Shown here: positions 22,420 to 32,869 of the stretch, piece after piece
Position numbering within the stretch: position 1 is the first letter of the stretch
How the letters are laid out: every line of letters starts with the position of its first letter
Assembly: GCA_949825045.1 (NCBI GenBank)
Contig: OX463836.1
Coordinates: forward strand, 10,185,829 to 10,249,828
Direction of reading: 5' to 3'
From: Argyresthia goedartella
Lineage: Eukaryota > Arthropoda > Insecta > Lepidoptera > Argyresthiidae
DNA length: 64,000 nt
Translations under genes and position numbers: made by a program
Notes under the pieces: generated by a model
Told to the model about the DNA's origin: nothing
What the model saw: only the letters and a program-made list of their open reading frames with translations
Database searches by the model: none

Positions 22420-23060
22420 AATTTTGAATAAATGAATATTACAAATAACGAAGGCAATCATATCGCAAGGAGCTAGGGTGGCTTTTAATACGTCTTCGCC
22501 GTGGTATGAACATCCTCTACTACTTTTTTAATATCTTGATGAATCCGCGCTACCCCACATATCTTTGTGTATGTTTCGAGTTCCTTTTCTCCAGGGACAG
22601 GAATTGCAGATCCCACACGGTGTCTCTTCTCTCAACTCCTCAGCACAACACCTTGCCTTACGTACACTCATTCAGGTTAAGGGCAATCTGACTGTGGAAC
22701 AGACTTCTCTGCACTATTAGGGATAGTCCATCCATTTTAATTTTCAAGAAAAGATTGAATCTCCTTTCTCTTCCTTATTAAGTTTAAGTATGTAAGTATT
22801 TTGTTGATATATATATTATATGTTTATAGATATAAGTAGGTATTAAAATGTTTTATATTACTCTTATTATATTTTATATGTTAGTATACCTTATTTATTG
22901 TGCACCAGACTGCCCTTACCAGCAATAGACTGTCCTATCCTGCGTAGGTATGCTGGAAGAAATCTCTTTTTAGATATAAGCTTGCCTTTGCGCATAAGTG
23001 TTAATGTATTTTTACCCATTATTTACCGTGGAATAAAGTATATTGAATCCAAGACTTCCC
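22420..23060 (+). pseudogene. LINE ORF2 C-terminal relic plus 3' UTR
   Basis: At 22620-22790, frames encode LPYVHSFRLRAI, then LWNRLLCTIRDSPSILIFKK, a sequence style typical of the last residues of Jockey/CR1-type ORF2. At 22935-23045, TGCTGGAAGAAATCTCTTTT, then CTTGCCTTTGCGCATAAGTG and GGAATAAAGTATATTG look like the matching 3' UTR. Stops interrupt the coding part. Confidence 0.55.
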
Positions 23061-23795
23061 AGCACGAAGGAAAGTGTAGATGCTGTTTGTACTTATTTTG
23101 CATAAGTACTGTGTGTAGCTAATTGGCTTTCAAGGAATATCTTTTAGAAAGCAATGGGCACAGCGGGCATGTGTGGGAAACGTAAAAATACTTCATGGTC
23201 TAACCTGCAAAACAGAAAAAAATTCTCACCTCGCTTGTTCTCAGACATTCCAGATTTGCAAAGGATTTGCAACAGTCGAGGTGGCGCTTTTCCCCGATCT
23301 AATTGTAATTAATGTGGGGATAGTCATGAACAACTGTGAACAAATACAAACACATAGATATTTCGCAACAACAACCGTCCGTCAAGCGGCCATAGACTCA
23401 CTTTTTTTTGGTTGCATTTCTCCTTCTCCGATCGGTGAAAGGCTACGGTGCTAGGCCATACCGCATTATCTGTTGTGTTCTTTATAGTCTTCATAAATGT
23501 TAAGCGAGGTCAGTGTTTAAATGTCCTCATATAAACGAAACTCTTTGTGTTAAAGTAGGTATGCAAAAAAGACTGTCTTTGGTCTATGATGAATAATATC
23601 TGTCTAGGACTTGTCCACGCCCGTCTATCTTCACAGAACGAAAAGTTTGTCTATACGCCATATTGGATTAGTGTCTAGTGAAGTTTTAATAAAATGTTCC
23701 TTGCCTGTGATTGGCTAAAAATGCGAGTCAGTTTTCCGATTATTTTGTAGTCTGTGGTGGTTAGCCGCACAGATTATAATTATAATTATAATATA
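23061..23795. other. no gene recognised
   Basis: No convincing frame or element in this stretch. Confidence 0.3.
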
Positions 23796-24045
23796 ATAAT
23801 AATACCTTGGACACTATTTACACACATTGATCTAGCCCCAAACTAGGATTCCCTGTATCTTGGGTACTAGACAACGATACACATACTTATAAAGATAAAT
23901 ACTATACTTAGATAGATAAACAACCATGACTAGGGTACAAACATCCGTTCTCATCAAAGAATTTTTCCCCCACTGGGACTCGAACCCGGGACCCTTGGCT
24001 TCGAAGGCAGGGTTACCGCCCACTCGGCCATTCGGGTCGTCAAAT
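23796..24045 (-). mobile_element. tRNA-derived SINE, copy 2
   Basis: On the minus strand: CGACCCGAATGGCCGAGTGG (A box), GGGTTCGAGTCCC (B box), then the same body as copy 1 (13945-14195) and a tail ending GTCCAAGGTATTATTATTAT. The family is present in both orientations in this window. Confidence 0.75.
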
Positions 24046-24289
24046 TGGGTGTCCAAGTTTGTACAAACAAACTTGTCCCTCCCTCTCCATTTTTATTTCT
24101 TTAAATTTAAATAACTTGCTTCATGAAAAATTATAACATTAAAGACTATGTCGAATTGAATAAAAGAAAAAATAGGTGTGCTGACCATGCACTTGTTTTC
24201 ATGTTAAGAAGATCCGTTTAAAAGTGGCAACAACCAGCGGCTTTCTATGATTGTGAAGGGGCTACGCCCGGATTGGAATCGAAAAATAT

Positions 24290-24850
24290 TATGTGGCAAG
24301 TCACAACTGCTGTGGTAGAATGCAGTTTGAAATCAATGGCTCTAAACAGCTTCAGAAAGGAGACGAAGCGAGATCAAATACTGTCAAACCAAGAACCAGG
24401 TTTGTTGAATATACAGCGTTATATTACAATAATAAATACGGCGTAAAACATTATTACTCAAAGGGCGTAAACGGTAAATTTTTCGACTCCGTGAATGGAG
24501 CGGTGATTTTTTCAAAGTAAACTAAAGGGAAGCCCCTGCAAGCCGCTGTCACCAAAACTTTTTTTCGTCATGGAGGCGATAGAAAAATTAAGAAAAATGA
24601 AGTTCTTGGATGCTACAGGAAAGCCCAAGTCTGTGCCCTCTATCGAAAACTTCGATGTAACTTAGAAAAGTTATATGTGTGGCAGATTCATAAGAACAAA
24701 GGCATCCAAATAATGAGGCCAAAATATTTCAATTCAGACCCTATTGAAAACTTCTTTGGTCAAGAGTCTGAGCTTACAATTATAGAAATAATGACCCAAC
24801 ACTTGCTACAGCTTCAACTGCAGTTTCAAATAATTGTTGATGACTAGAAA
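24290..24850 (+). pseudogene. P-element/THAP9-like transposase relic
   Basis: Degraded frames carry the P-superfamily landmark IMRPKYFNSDPIENFFGQ (24714-24767), preceded by KMKFLDATGKPKSVPSIENF (about 24590-24650). They are followed, after a frame change, by NYRNNDPTLATASTAVSNN (about 24780-24835), which fits the conserved region just after the NxDxxENFF motif. In-frame stops occur around 24661. 24293-24520 is an open frame with no recognised domain (KPRTRFVEYTALYYNNKYG) that may belong to the same relic. 24851-25290 holds no recognised gene. Confidence 0.6.
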
Positions 24851-25290
24851 AATCAACTTGATGATAAACCATTTTGTGGAATTGACTTTTCGGTTTCAAA
24901 TAATGAATTGGTGCAATGTTATTAATATTAAAAGGCAAGGATAAACAAGGGCTTTATGGGCGAGAATTGCAGCCTATGCAAAAAAGCATATATAAATTAT
25001 CAAAAAAAAATACTACAAATGCTGTACATGAGCAGTTTCATTTAATCTCACTCAGCTTATCCTTATTAGGAAATTTAAACAGGCTGTCCATATTTCCGCA
25101 TGAATTTCGCGCGGTGTGGGCAGGCTCAAAATGAATAGGCTAAGTATGTAGGTGAAAGAAATAAAGAATTGGCTGTATTCCGAAGTATCCAAGCCTACAA
25201 TGATGATATTACTTAATGTCATACAACACTAAACCTTTTTTTTCTGCTTACTTTTGCTTTATGGAAGTTCGCCGTCTGATACGTAGTTCC

Positions 25291-25476
25291 TATATTATAT
25301 GCCTGTCGGAAAACACAGCGTCGCATTATGAAGAAGCAATGTGTCAACTCAGATTAGTACTGTCTAATTGTCAGATTAATACTTACGATTCCTGAAGATC
25401 TTTGGTTTCTGAACGTGTTTTGTCTGTCAACGTCACCGTCACCGCTAGGCGGGAAGCTGGTCCCGACCTGTCATTG
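25291..25476 (+). repeat. DIRS left inverted terminal repeat
   Basis: Starts TATATTATATGCCTGTCGGA and ends GTCCCGACCTGTCATTG. It is inverted relative to 32265-32460 with a few short indels. The two ends differ at their outermost 20-55 bp, as expected for DIRS. Confidence 0.88.
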
Positions 25477-25562
25477 CGTGTGTTTTTTCGCCGCCTTAAA
25501 GTTGTCGAAATATAAATAAGCGAAATTTGTGTGTTTTTTCATCTAAAAAGTGAGTTTTTGAG

Positions 25563-26792
25563 GTGAGAATGTGTGGTGCGGAACCAGATCATGTGATGAA
25601 TCAGCAGGGAAGCGCCGGATCTGACGCTTCTCCTGCATCATCTTCGTCAGAATCGTCTTCCGACTCGGAGTCGGAAAGACCGTCCCATAAAAGGAAGCCC
25701 AGGGCTGTAGGTGATGCAGACCCGCGCATCGATGCCTTGGTCAACCAGGTAGGAATCCTGTCACAGTATATTCAGCAGGTAAGCGGCTCGTATTTTACAC
25801 AACCTCCACTAGTAAAGCCGCTTGCGCCGCCGCCTGTGCAGCCGGTGGCGTCGTCTTCGTCTTCTAATGCATTTTTGACGAACCCTAGTGCAAAAATAAT
25901 TGTTCTCGGAAAGCTACAGTCCGATGTTGACAAAAATAAACTCATTAAGACTGCTGTACCAGAGAGGGTGCAGACTATTAAGGAATTGCAACAATTCGGT
26001 CACCCCTCTTGGAAGGAGGTTAGGTACTCTAGGGCGTTGCTTAATTTTACAGCAGCACCAGCTTTTACGGATTTAAAAATTAATGAAGAGCTCTGCCGGT
26101 TTACAAAAGATAAAGACTTCCTATTAGGGACAGGGAAGGTAATGGCAGAACTATCCAACGCGGTGTTGGAGCAAAGAGAACTGGTACGAAAGAATCTCCA
26201 GGATGTCATAGATTGGGTATTCAGGTCTCCGGAGGACTTAAACCCTGACGCATTATTCAAAAAACGAATGGAGGGATTCAGTGATGGATCTACACTCGCG
26301 AGCATTAAACTGGAATCACTTCATGCTTCAAGCTGCAATAATTTACAGCCTGTAGACGTAACACAGCTTTTAACAGACATAGTAGATGTGCAAAAAGAAC
26401 TGAGAGAGATCCAGGAAAAATATGCGACTGAAACCTCAAAGTACGTTACTGTGAGGGAGTTCGAGCTATTAAAAGCGGAGCTGAATAGCTTGAAAAAAAT
26501 GACGTCTGCCTCTTCCATCACCAGTAGTATTTATAGCAATCCGCCTTACGTAAACATACGGAGAGGTGCATTTTGTGCTCAAGAAAGCTGGGAATATCAG
26601 CGCAATAGCGGCCCTATCGGCCTGTCACACATTAGCGCAAACAGATCATTGACCCCCCCACCTGAGACCAAAGTGACGAAACCGGAGAGTGTAGCAGTGG
26701 CAGCATGCACGCCATCCCCATCGTATGCGAAGATGGCACAGCATGCATCTATCCCGCCCACACAATCACCTACGCCTATTTCGCTCACATAG
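25563..26792 (+). CDS. chimeric ORF: DIRS gag-like N-terminus fused to LINE ORF1 fragment
   Basis: A continuous 409-codon frame. Residues 1 to about 248 are a DIRS gag-like protein: a Ser-rich acidic leader, then the GHPSWKEVRYSRALLNFTAA and AFTDLKINEELCRF blocks. From about residue 250 the sequence changes to a non-LTR ORF1 (NNLQPVDVTQLLTDIVDVQK, LREIQEKYATETSKYVTV). This resembles the ORF1 at 56418-57839 (FDHVDVTHLLKDLLKLKEQM, FVQENYATKAQVDG). The frame is preserved across the junction near 26310 and stops at 26792, shortly before the LTR insertion at 26835. Whether it is expressed is unknown. Confidence 0.75.
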   Translation: MRMCGAEPDHVMNQQGSAGSDASPASSSSESSSDSESERPSHKRKPRAVGDADPRIDALVNQVGILSQYIQQVSGSYFTQPPLVKPLAPPPVQPVASSSSSNAFLTNPSAKIIVLGKLQSDVDKNKLIKTAVPERVQTIKELQQFGHPSWKEVRYSRALLNFTAAPAFTDLKINEELCRFTKDKDFLLGTGKVMAELSNAVLEQRELVRKNLQDVIDWVFRSPEDLNPDALFKKRMEGFSDGSTLASIKLESLHASSCNNLQPVDVTQLLTDIVDVQKELREIQEKYATETSKYVTVREFELLKAELNSLKKMTSASSITSSIYSNPPYVNIRRGAFCAQESWEYQRNSGPIGLSHISANRSLTPPPETKVTKPESVAVAACTPSPSYAKMAQHASIPPTQSPTPISLT

Positions 26793-26834
26793 ACACCTTC
26801 GCCCGTTGGCAACACGAAGCGATTGGTTGAAGGT

Positions 26835-27054
26835 TTTGCCAGAGGCAATTATAAGGAGAGCGACATCTTCGGGAGTAAAGTAAAAGGCTTGAGATGCGCG
26901 CGAATACTAGACTAGTTTATTAAAGGGAATCCTATAAGCTTATATACAAGTTACTACAAAACTACGTGATGAATATAAATATTCCTTATCTGTGACGGTC
27001 GTCAACTTATCTTAACGTTACGTGGAAATATGACTAACATAGTCGACCGGCGCA
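26835..27054 (-). repeat. 3' LTR of the small LTR element
   Basis: 220 bp, near identical to 28127-28346; differences include CGGCGCA versus CGGCACA at the end. It is related to the solo LTR at 15286-15490. Confidence 0.9.
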
Positions 27055-28126
27055 GATACTCCCCCCTTTAGGGAAAAAAATAAATGAATGTACTTATAAC
27101 AATGGAAAAAAATCTAAGTTAGATACCATAACAAACTTATATCAACTGCAATAATAACTAGTAGTATTTTAATAAACATAAATCAGATAGTAATTGTGCA
27201 TACTTCAACTTAATCTAAAGGTAAATCTTACACGAAAACAGAAAAACACTAGGAAAATGGGGCTTCGCGGTTAGTAAACTAACCTAACCTATAAATGGAA
27301 AAGATCCGCAGGAGAGTCGTCTGATGCTGCAGCCGCCCATGTTTTTCAGGAATCGATGAGTCAATTTACATCGCACGTCGTTGAAGTTATAATCACTGTT
27401 TGTTTATAATTGCGACCGTACCTACACAAGGATGATTGTGCTGAATCAGCGTCAGCATTAAATCTGTAACCTTGGCTGTAGGCAGTCAATGATCTCGTAC
27501 GTCATAAGTACGTGCGAGCTCTTCACTCTTGAGTGAATATTAAGTTGTCGATTGATGAAATTTGTGTGCCTAAAAACCTTGGAATTTGGCATCATAGGGC
27601 ACATCTTGTACACCAATCGTTTATATATAAATATATATATCTCTCTCTCTTCAGTGATTTGATTATTCTTCGTGCGATGTTCTAACTGGATGATTTCAAT
27701 ATTCGTTGAATTAGGTATGTCGATGATGTTTCAATACTCTTCTGGGGGCTGGAACGGCTTCATATGTCTTGAACTTGAAAAAGCTGCTTGCTGTGAATTA
27801 ATTTGCCGACGCGTTTGTTTCTGCTGGTGCGAGCTCCATTTTGATAAATCAGCAGTCGGCTGACTATCGGTTCATTATTCTTGCAGTATCTTGAGTTCGA
27901 TGCGGGAAATCTTCAGTTGAAATTATTTGGCTTCTGGTCCGTTTTAAATCTGGTCCGGTCATGGCTTGCTTGATGTCGTCTTGGTTGCCGAAGTCGGGGC
28001 TCGGCGATCTTGGACGAAGTGCTTCTTGCTTGCACTTCTAAGGTGGCAGCACACGGAGTTTTCTTCGCGGCTGGGTCCATGCTGCTATTACCGAAGGTTG
28101 CTTATGTTCAAAAGTCGGGTCACCAC

Positions 28127-28346
28127 TTTGCCAGAGGCAATTATAAGGAGAGCGACATCTTCGGGAGTAAAGTAAAAGGCTTGAGATGCGCGCGAATACT
28201 AGACTAGTTTATTATAGGGAATCCTAGAAGCTTATATACAAGTTACTACAAAACTACGTGATGAATATAAATAAACCTTATCTGTGACGGTCGTCAACTT
28301 ATCTTAACGTTACGTGGAAATATGACTAACATAGTCGACCGGCACA
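28127..28346 (-). repeat. 5' LTR of the small LTR element
   Basis: 220 bp, next to the primer-binding site on the minus strand; the outer edge carries the AAGGT duplication. Confidence 0.9.
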
Positions 28347-28351
28347 AAGGT

Positions 28352-30752
28352 CACAAACCAAAACAAGGTGGCACCGCAGGCGCAAACAAACAGCCGATAT
28401 CGACTGCAGCGCAAGCAAAATTTCCCACACCGGCACCAGTACCTCACAACGCGACTAACGCCAAGGACGTAAAGGTAGATGGTGGAGAGGGATGAACCAA
28501 AGTCACTAGGAAGCCACGAAGGCCCCGGTCTCTGCGCGGCACAGCAGGACCCACAATTACCACTCTTCGTGCGGTGGAGCGACAGCGGTTCTTCCATCTC
28601 TGGAATATGAGGTCGGGACTGGAGGAAGTAAGGGCATATTTACAGGAGTTGTGCTCACCTGAAACCGGCACCGTGTTAGAGTTGTCGACAAAGTGGGCGT
28701 ACAAGTCCTTCAAAATAGGTGTTCCAGAGTCGCTTTTTGTCACCTGCTTCTCCATGGATGTGTGGCCTGTTGACGCCCGTATCAAGGAGTGGCTGCCCTT
28801 TCATACCTACATTGAGCTCTACAAAAACAGTAAAAATCAAAATGAATATCTTGATATCCTGTATCAAAATATCCGCGGTATCAAAACGCGGTTGGAGTTT
28901 TGGTGGCAAAACCTGCTGGTGCCGGATCACCACCTCGTCGCCGCTACGGAGACGTTCCTAGACTCGTCGGTTGGAGATGCCGAGGTCACAGCGGGAGGCT
29001 GGAGCGTGCTGCGCCGGAACCGCGCTACCACGTGCGGAGGCGTGCTGCTCGCCGCCCGCCCTGGCATCGCACTGAGACGGCGCCGGGACCTTGAAACGCC
29101 GAACGGTGAAGATCTCTGGGCGACTGACTGTTGAGGTAGTGACGGTTACCGTCTGTGTAGTTTACATAGATCCCAGCAGGAAGAAAAACAAGAAGAAAAT
29201 CACCCAGGCGGATAAGGACGCCGAGTATATGAACTGGTTTTCAAAGACAGAGGAAAATGTAGCCCAAGTGAACGGTACATTGATTATTCTAGGAGACCTC
29301 AATATGAACAGTGCTTCAGTTGCAACACTTAACTATTGTTGTTATTTTCTAAGTGTATGTGGTATGTATGAAACGAAGGAAGTGAAAGTGAAGAATGATC
29401 ATGGTGGCGTTCTTGATGTGGTGTTACTGCCGGAGAGTGTGCGTGACGTAACTGTGCGCGCTTCCGTGTCAGGAAGCCTGGTGCCACGTACTGACACCTA
29501 CCACCCGCCTCTCGACGTCATTGTGCCCGTGTTGTATGCGCAGAGAGCTGGCCAGCGATCCGGCCGCTTGGATCCCAGCAACATTGGAGGTCGCAATGAC
29601 TGGAACTTTGCCAAGGGCAATCACGCATTCCTGTACGAACTCATGTGTAGCATATCTTGGGACAGTGTTCTCGAAGCTACTGATGTAGAGATGGCAGTCG
29701 GTCGCTTCTACGATTCCATTTACGGAGTCTTCAACAACTGTATCCCGAAGAAGACCAGACCAACCCAGCCTACAAGGAGATACCCGGTGTGGTTCACTGG
29801 TGATATAATAAGGGACTTGGCCACGAAGGCCATACTCCACCGTAAATGGAAAACGAGGAGGAGGCCGGCTGACTACGTCTCATTCAGCGAACTAAGAGCC
29901 AACCTCAAGTGTCGCGTAGATACAGCCTACGCCAACCACATGAGTAGTATAGAAAGCAATATTAGTCATGACCCGCGCGCATTTTGGAAAAATATGTAAG
30001 TGGCCTACGATCGAAGGGTGGTTTCGAACGAATACAAGTTTCACATATTTCCAGTAGGGACATAAAGGAAGGGCTGAAGCAGCTAAGGCCAAGGAGCGCA
30101 ATTGGACCGGACAACGTCCCTCCCTACTTTTTGAAGGCCTACAGCGATCAGCTGGTTTTACCTTTGGGTTGGATATTCAATCTTGTTCTTGAACAAGGTA
30201 AGTACCCCACCAGCTGGAAGCTTTCTCGAGTTAGTCCTTTCCCCAAGACAAGTGACACTGCCTCCGTTGATCAATATCGACCTATTGCGATCCTGAGTTC
30301 ATTGGCAAAACTGTTCGAGTCGATCATAAGACAAAATCAGTTCGCAGATTGCGCCTTATCTGAGCGACTCGCAACACGGATCCAGGAGTCGCCGCTCAGT
30401 TAACACCAACTTGCTGACTTTGGTCGAGATTGTGTCGAAGTACATGGACAAGGGATGTCAGGTGGACGTCGCCTATATGGACTTCCGTAAGGCGTTCGAC
30501 AGAGTCGATAATGACGTCCTAATGAAGAAGTTATGTGCCATTGGATTTGCCCCACGGCTGTTGGTTTTCTTCGCTGACTACCTCAAGAACCGCCAGCAAT
30601 ATGTGCGACACGGCTGTTTTGAGTCCCAGCCGTACCATACACGGTCGGGCGTTAGCCAAGGGTCTATTCTCGGTCCGTTGTTATTTATCATTATGATAAA
30701 TGACCTGGAATTAGAGCTTAAACACGCCAATTGCCTTCTGTATGCGGACGAT
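28352..30752 (+). pseudogene. LINE ORF1 end and ORF2 (endonuclease and RT), frameshifted
   Basis: 28350-28800 encodes the ORF1 C-terminal domain (VPESLFVTCFSMDVWPVDAR). From about 28826 an apurinic-type endonuclease begins (NEYLDILYQNIRGIKTRL, ATETFLDSSV) and shifts frame near 29090 (ILGDLNMNSAS, the SDHxP-like TDTYHPPLDV). It shifts again near 29985 into the reverse transcriptase (LRPRSAIGPDNVPPYFLKAY, QYRPIAILSSLAKLFE). A stop or frame change near 30400 precedes YMDFRKAFDRVDND, SGVSQGSILGPLLFIIM and CLLYADD. Defective. Confidence 0.8.
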
Positions 30753-30755
30753 CTG

Positions 30756-31909
30756 AAAAACCGGGCCCGAGGCAGTTATCTGTTAGTGGCTCCGGATTGG
30801 ACTCAGCCATTTTGGAGAGCGGATCTCCAGTCACGAGCGATGGACGAACCCTACCAAATCCAGAACATACGGAAAGTACTGGTAGATCTGACCACTGGCC
30901 ATCCATGGTGGAAAAACTAGCCCTACAGATCTGGAAAGTTGGGGGTGGTGTCAGAAAATAGCGTCTTGGTCAAAAGAAGAGAAAAGCATATTAAAGAAGG
31001 GATGGAGACCATCTACTATTACTACATACCTACCTGCTATAAGACGTTGGAGGAAGTGGTGTACTGACAATCGGATTGACGGCAAAGCACCCAAGGCAGA
31101 AGAGGTTGCACAGTTTTTGGCCAGGACGTATTTAGAGGAAGGCCTTTCCTATAATACTAATCTACTTCAGAAGTCAGCCATATCCACTTATTGTGGCCAG
31201 ACAGAGGAGGTGTTCTCTAATTTTTTAATTAGAAACACTCTGAGGGCAATTCAGAATGTGAAACCTCCTCCACAGAAGTGTCCAATTTGGGATTGCAGGT
31301 TGGTCTTAGATTGGCTGTGTAATACTCCTGCAGAAGACACACTCTTTGATTCAGCACGCCGGGCTTCAGTCATACTTCTCTTAGCTTCAGGTCGTAGAAT
31401 TCATGATTTGACTCTCTTGAAGATCGCAGAAGATCATTACAAGGACTATGGAGAAATAATTCATATCCAGATAGGCCAGCCTAACTTCGGTTCAAAAACT
31501 GACAAAGGCTCTCAACGTCTGGGAGCTGAAGAGGCATGAATGTGAAGGCATATGCCCCGTGACCTGGGTCCGTCGTTATTCAAAATGTCAAGAAAGACGA
31601 GCAGTGGATAAAAACTTATCAAGTTTGTTCATCACAATCCGTGGTGAGGCTAAGCCAGCTTCTAGGACATTGATTGGAGGTTGGGTCCACTCAGTCTTGA
31701 GAGACGTAGGTATTGATGCTTCGCCAGCTAGCTGTCGGTCAGCAGTGGCCTCCTTAGGCTAATTAGAAAGACGACCGATGGATGAGATCTTACAGAGAGG
31801 CAATTGGCGAAGCAGCAATACCTTTACGAAACATTATTGCCGAGAAATAATTAATGCACAGGAACGCGATATTTCTAAGATCAATTGGTTTAATAATTTT
31901 GTAAGCATT
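30756..31909 (+). pseudogene. DIRS RNase H remnant and tyrosine recombinase
   Basis: 30756-30918 is a DIRS RNase H/linker segment (SYLLVAPDWTQPFWRADLQS). From about 30990 the recombinase N-terminal core-binding domain follows (STITTYLPAIRRWRKWCTDN), then the catalytic part with its first Arg in LLASGRRIHDLTLL (about 31380-31415). After a frameshift near 31540-31558 come the SCRSAVASLG block and, beyond an in-frame TAA (about 31760), the tyrosine context TKHYCREI (about 31830). The catalytic residues can be followed, but the frame is broken at least twice. 31910-32137 is A/T-rich non-coding sequence. Confidence 0.75.
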
Positions 31910-32137
31910 TAGGATCTCATTACTACTTAAGTATTATTTCTTGTTAAATTGGTTAAGTTTTGGTTTTTCCAATTATATATTGGAATTTATATGATTACAG
32001 TGCAGCGAGACTGTTTATGTTTTGTTTTTTATGATGATTAATAACTTTCATTATAATTATTCTACTGCATTACATGCTGTTTGATTTTTACTATCATTGC
32101 GTGTGTATTTTTTAGTCACCAGCAGATAACAAACACG

Positions 32138-32238
32138 TCTTCATAATGCGACGCTGTGTTTTCCGACAGGCATATAATATAACCGTTTTACATAACAATA
32201 AAACGATTATTATATGCCGAGAGAAAACACAGCGTCGC
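32138..32238. repeat. DIRS internal complementary region
   Basis: 32138-32181 is the exact reverse complement of the outer 44 bp of the left terminus (25291-25334). 32182-32238 is the reverse complement of the outer 57 bp of the right terminus (about 32401-32457), with one mismatch. It serves as the splint that joins both ends into a circle in the DIRS replication model. Confidence 0.9.
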
Positions 32239-32264
32239 AGGAAGGTTCTTCCTAGTGAAGACAT

Positions 32265-32460
32265 CAATGACAGGTCGGGACCAGCTTCCCGCCTAGCGGT
32301 GACGTTGACGGACAAAACACGTTCAGAAACCAAAGATCCGTTCAGGAATCGTAAGTATTAATCTGACAACAGATGAGTTGACACATTGCTTCTTCATAAT
32401 GCGACGGTGTGTTTTCTCTCGGCATATAATAATCGTTTTATTGTTATGTAAAACGGTTAT
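32265..32460 (-). repeat. DIRS right inverted terminal repeat
   Basis: Reverse complement of 25291-25476 over most of its length, with its own outer end (CTCTCGGCATATAATAATCG to AAAACGGTTAT). Confidence 0.88.
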
Positions 32461-32869
32461 ACAGTCTGTGGACTTGTCATGCGATAGCGGCTGTCATAAA
32501 AATAAAAATTCATTCGGTTCATAACACAGAGTACCTTGTTATATACTGAAATAGAGACTTATCTTTGACCCAGAAATGGAAAGTGCATAGCTAGCGCCGT
32601 CTGTTTTTTTAATTAGAACGAACATGTTCATATACATATGTAACTGTATTACACACATTATATCTAGTACACTACACACTAGTATAATACCTAGTATAAC
32701 CGAGTACCTGCCTTTTACTGCCTGAATAATCTGCGTTTTCTTACAGGAAATGAAAATAAAATACAAATTAATATGAGAATTGTTTATTCTTTTGTTTTAC
32801 AACTAACTGCTTTACAACTAACTGCCAACACTTTTATAGTCTTTTTTTAACAATACATACTAATACGTG
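32461..32869. other. spacer between DIRS and mariner, nothing recognised
   Basis: AT-rich; no credible frame or element was identified. Confidence 0.3.

Larger units (their letters stand above)
26835..28346 (-). mobile_element. non-autonomous LTR retrotransposon (TRIM/LARD-like), 1.5 kb, TSD AAGGT
   Basis: Two 220-bp LTRs (26835-27054 and 28127-28346) in minus orientation, TGTGCCGGTCGAC to CTCTGGCAAA, flanked by AAGGT on both sides (26830-26834, 28347-28351). On the minus strand a primer-binding site TGGTGACCCGAC follows the 5' LTR by 1 bp, and a polypurine tract AAAGGGGGGAG precedes the 3' LTR. The roughly 1.07 kb interior encodes only a short gag-like start (MDPAAKKTPCAATLEVQA, then more, at about 28083 downward) that ends within about 55 codons. 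It therefore depends on another element's enzymes. Confidence 0.9.
26310..30755 (+). mobile_element. non-LTR retrotransposon segment replacing the DIRS centre
   Basis: Spans part of ORF1, the ORF2 endonuclease, and the reverse transcriptase up to the catalytic YADD. It is missing both its 5' start and everything after YADD, including the 3' UTR. At about 30755 the frame passes straight into DIRS RNase H sequence (LLVAPDWTQPFWRADL). It is itself split by the LTR element at 26835-28346. Confidence 0.75.
25291..32460 (+). mobile_element. DIRS-type retrotransposon with nested insertions
   Basis: Inverted terminal repeats (25291-25476 and 32265-32460) plus an internal complementary region (32138-32238) whose two halves are the reverse complements of the extreme left and extreme right ends. 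That arrangement is diagnostic of DIRS elements, which replicate through a circle and integrate by a tyrosine recombinase without target duplication. The gag N-terminal half, the RNase H remnant and the recombinase remain. The reverse transcriptase is missing, replaced by non-LTR sequence from about 26310 to 30755. The junction core inferred from the internal region is TAT. Confidence 0.88.

Noticed and set aside
24916..25134. 72-codon frame next to the P-like relic
   Set aside because: No motif, no splice or start context; could be decayed transposon sequence, but nothing supports a gene.
28574..29134. Independent 186-aa gene
   Set aside because: It is the end of LINE ORF1 and the start of the ORF2 endonuclease read through in one frame.
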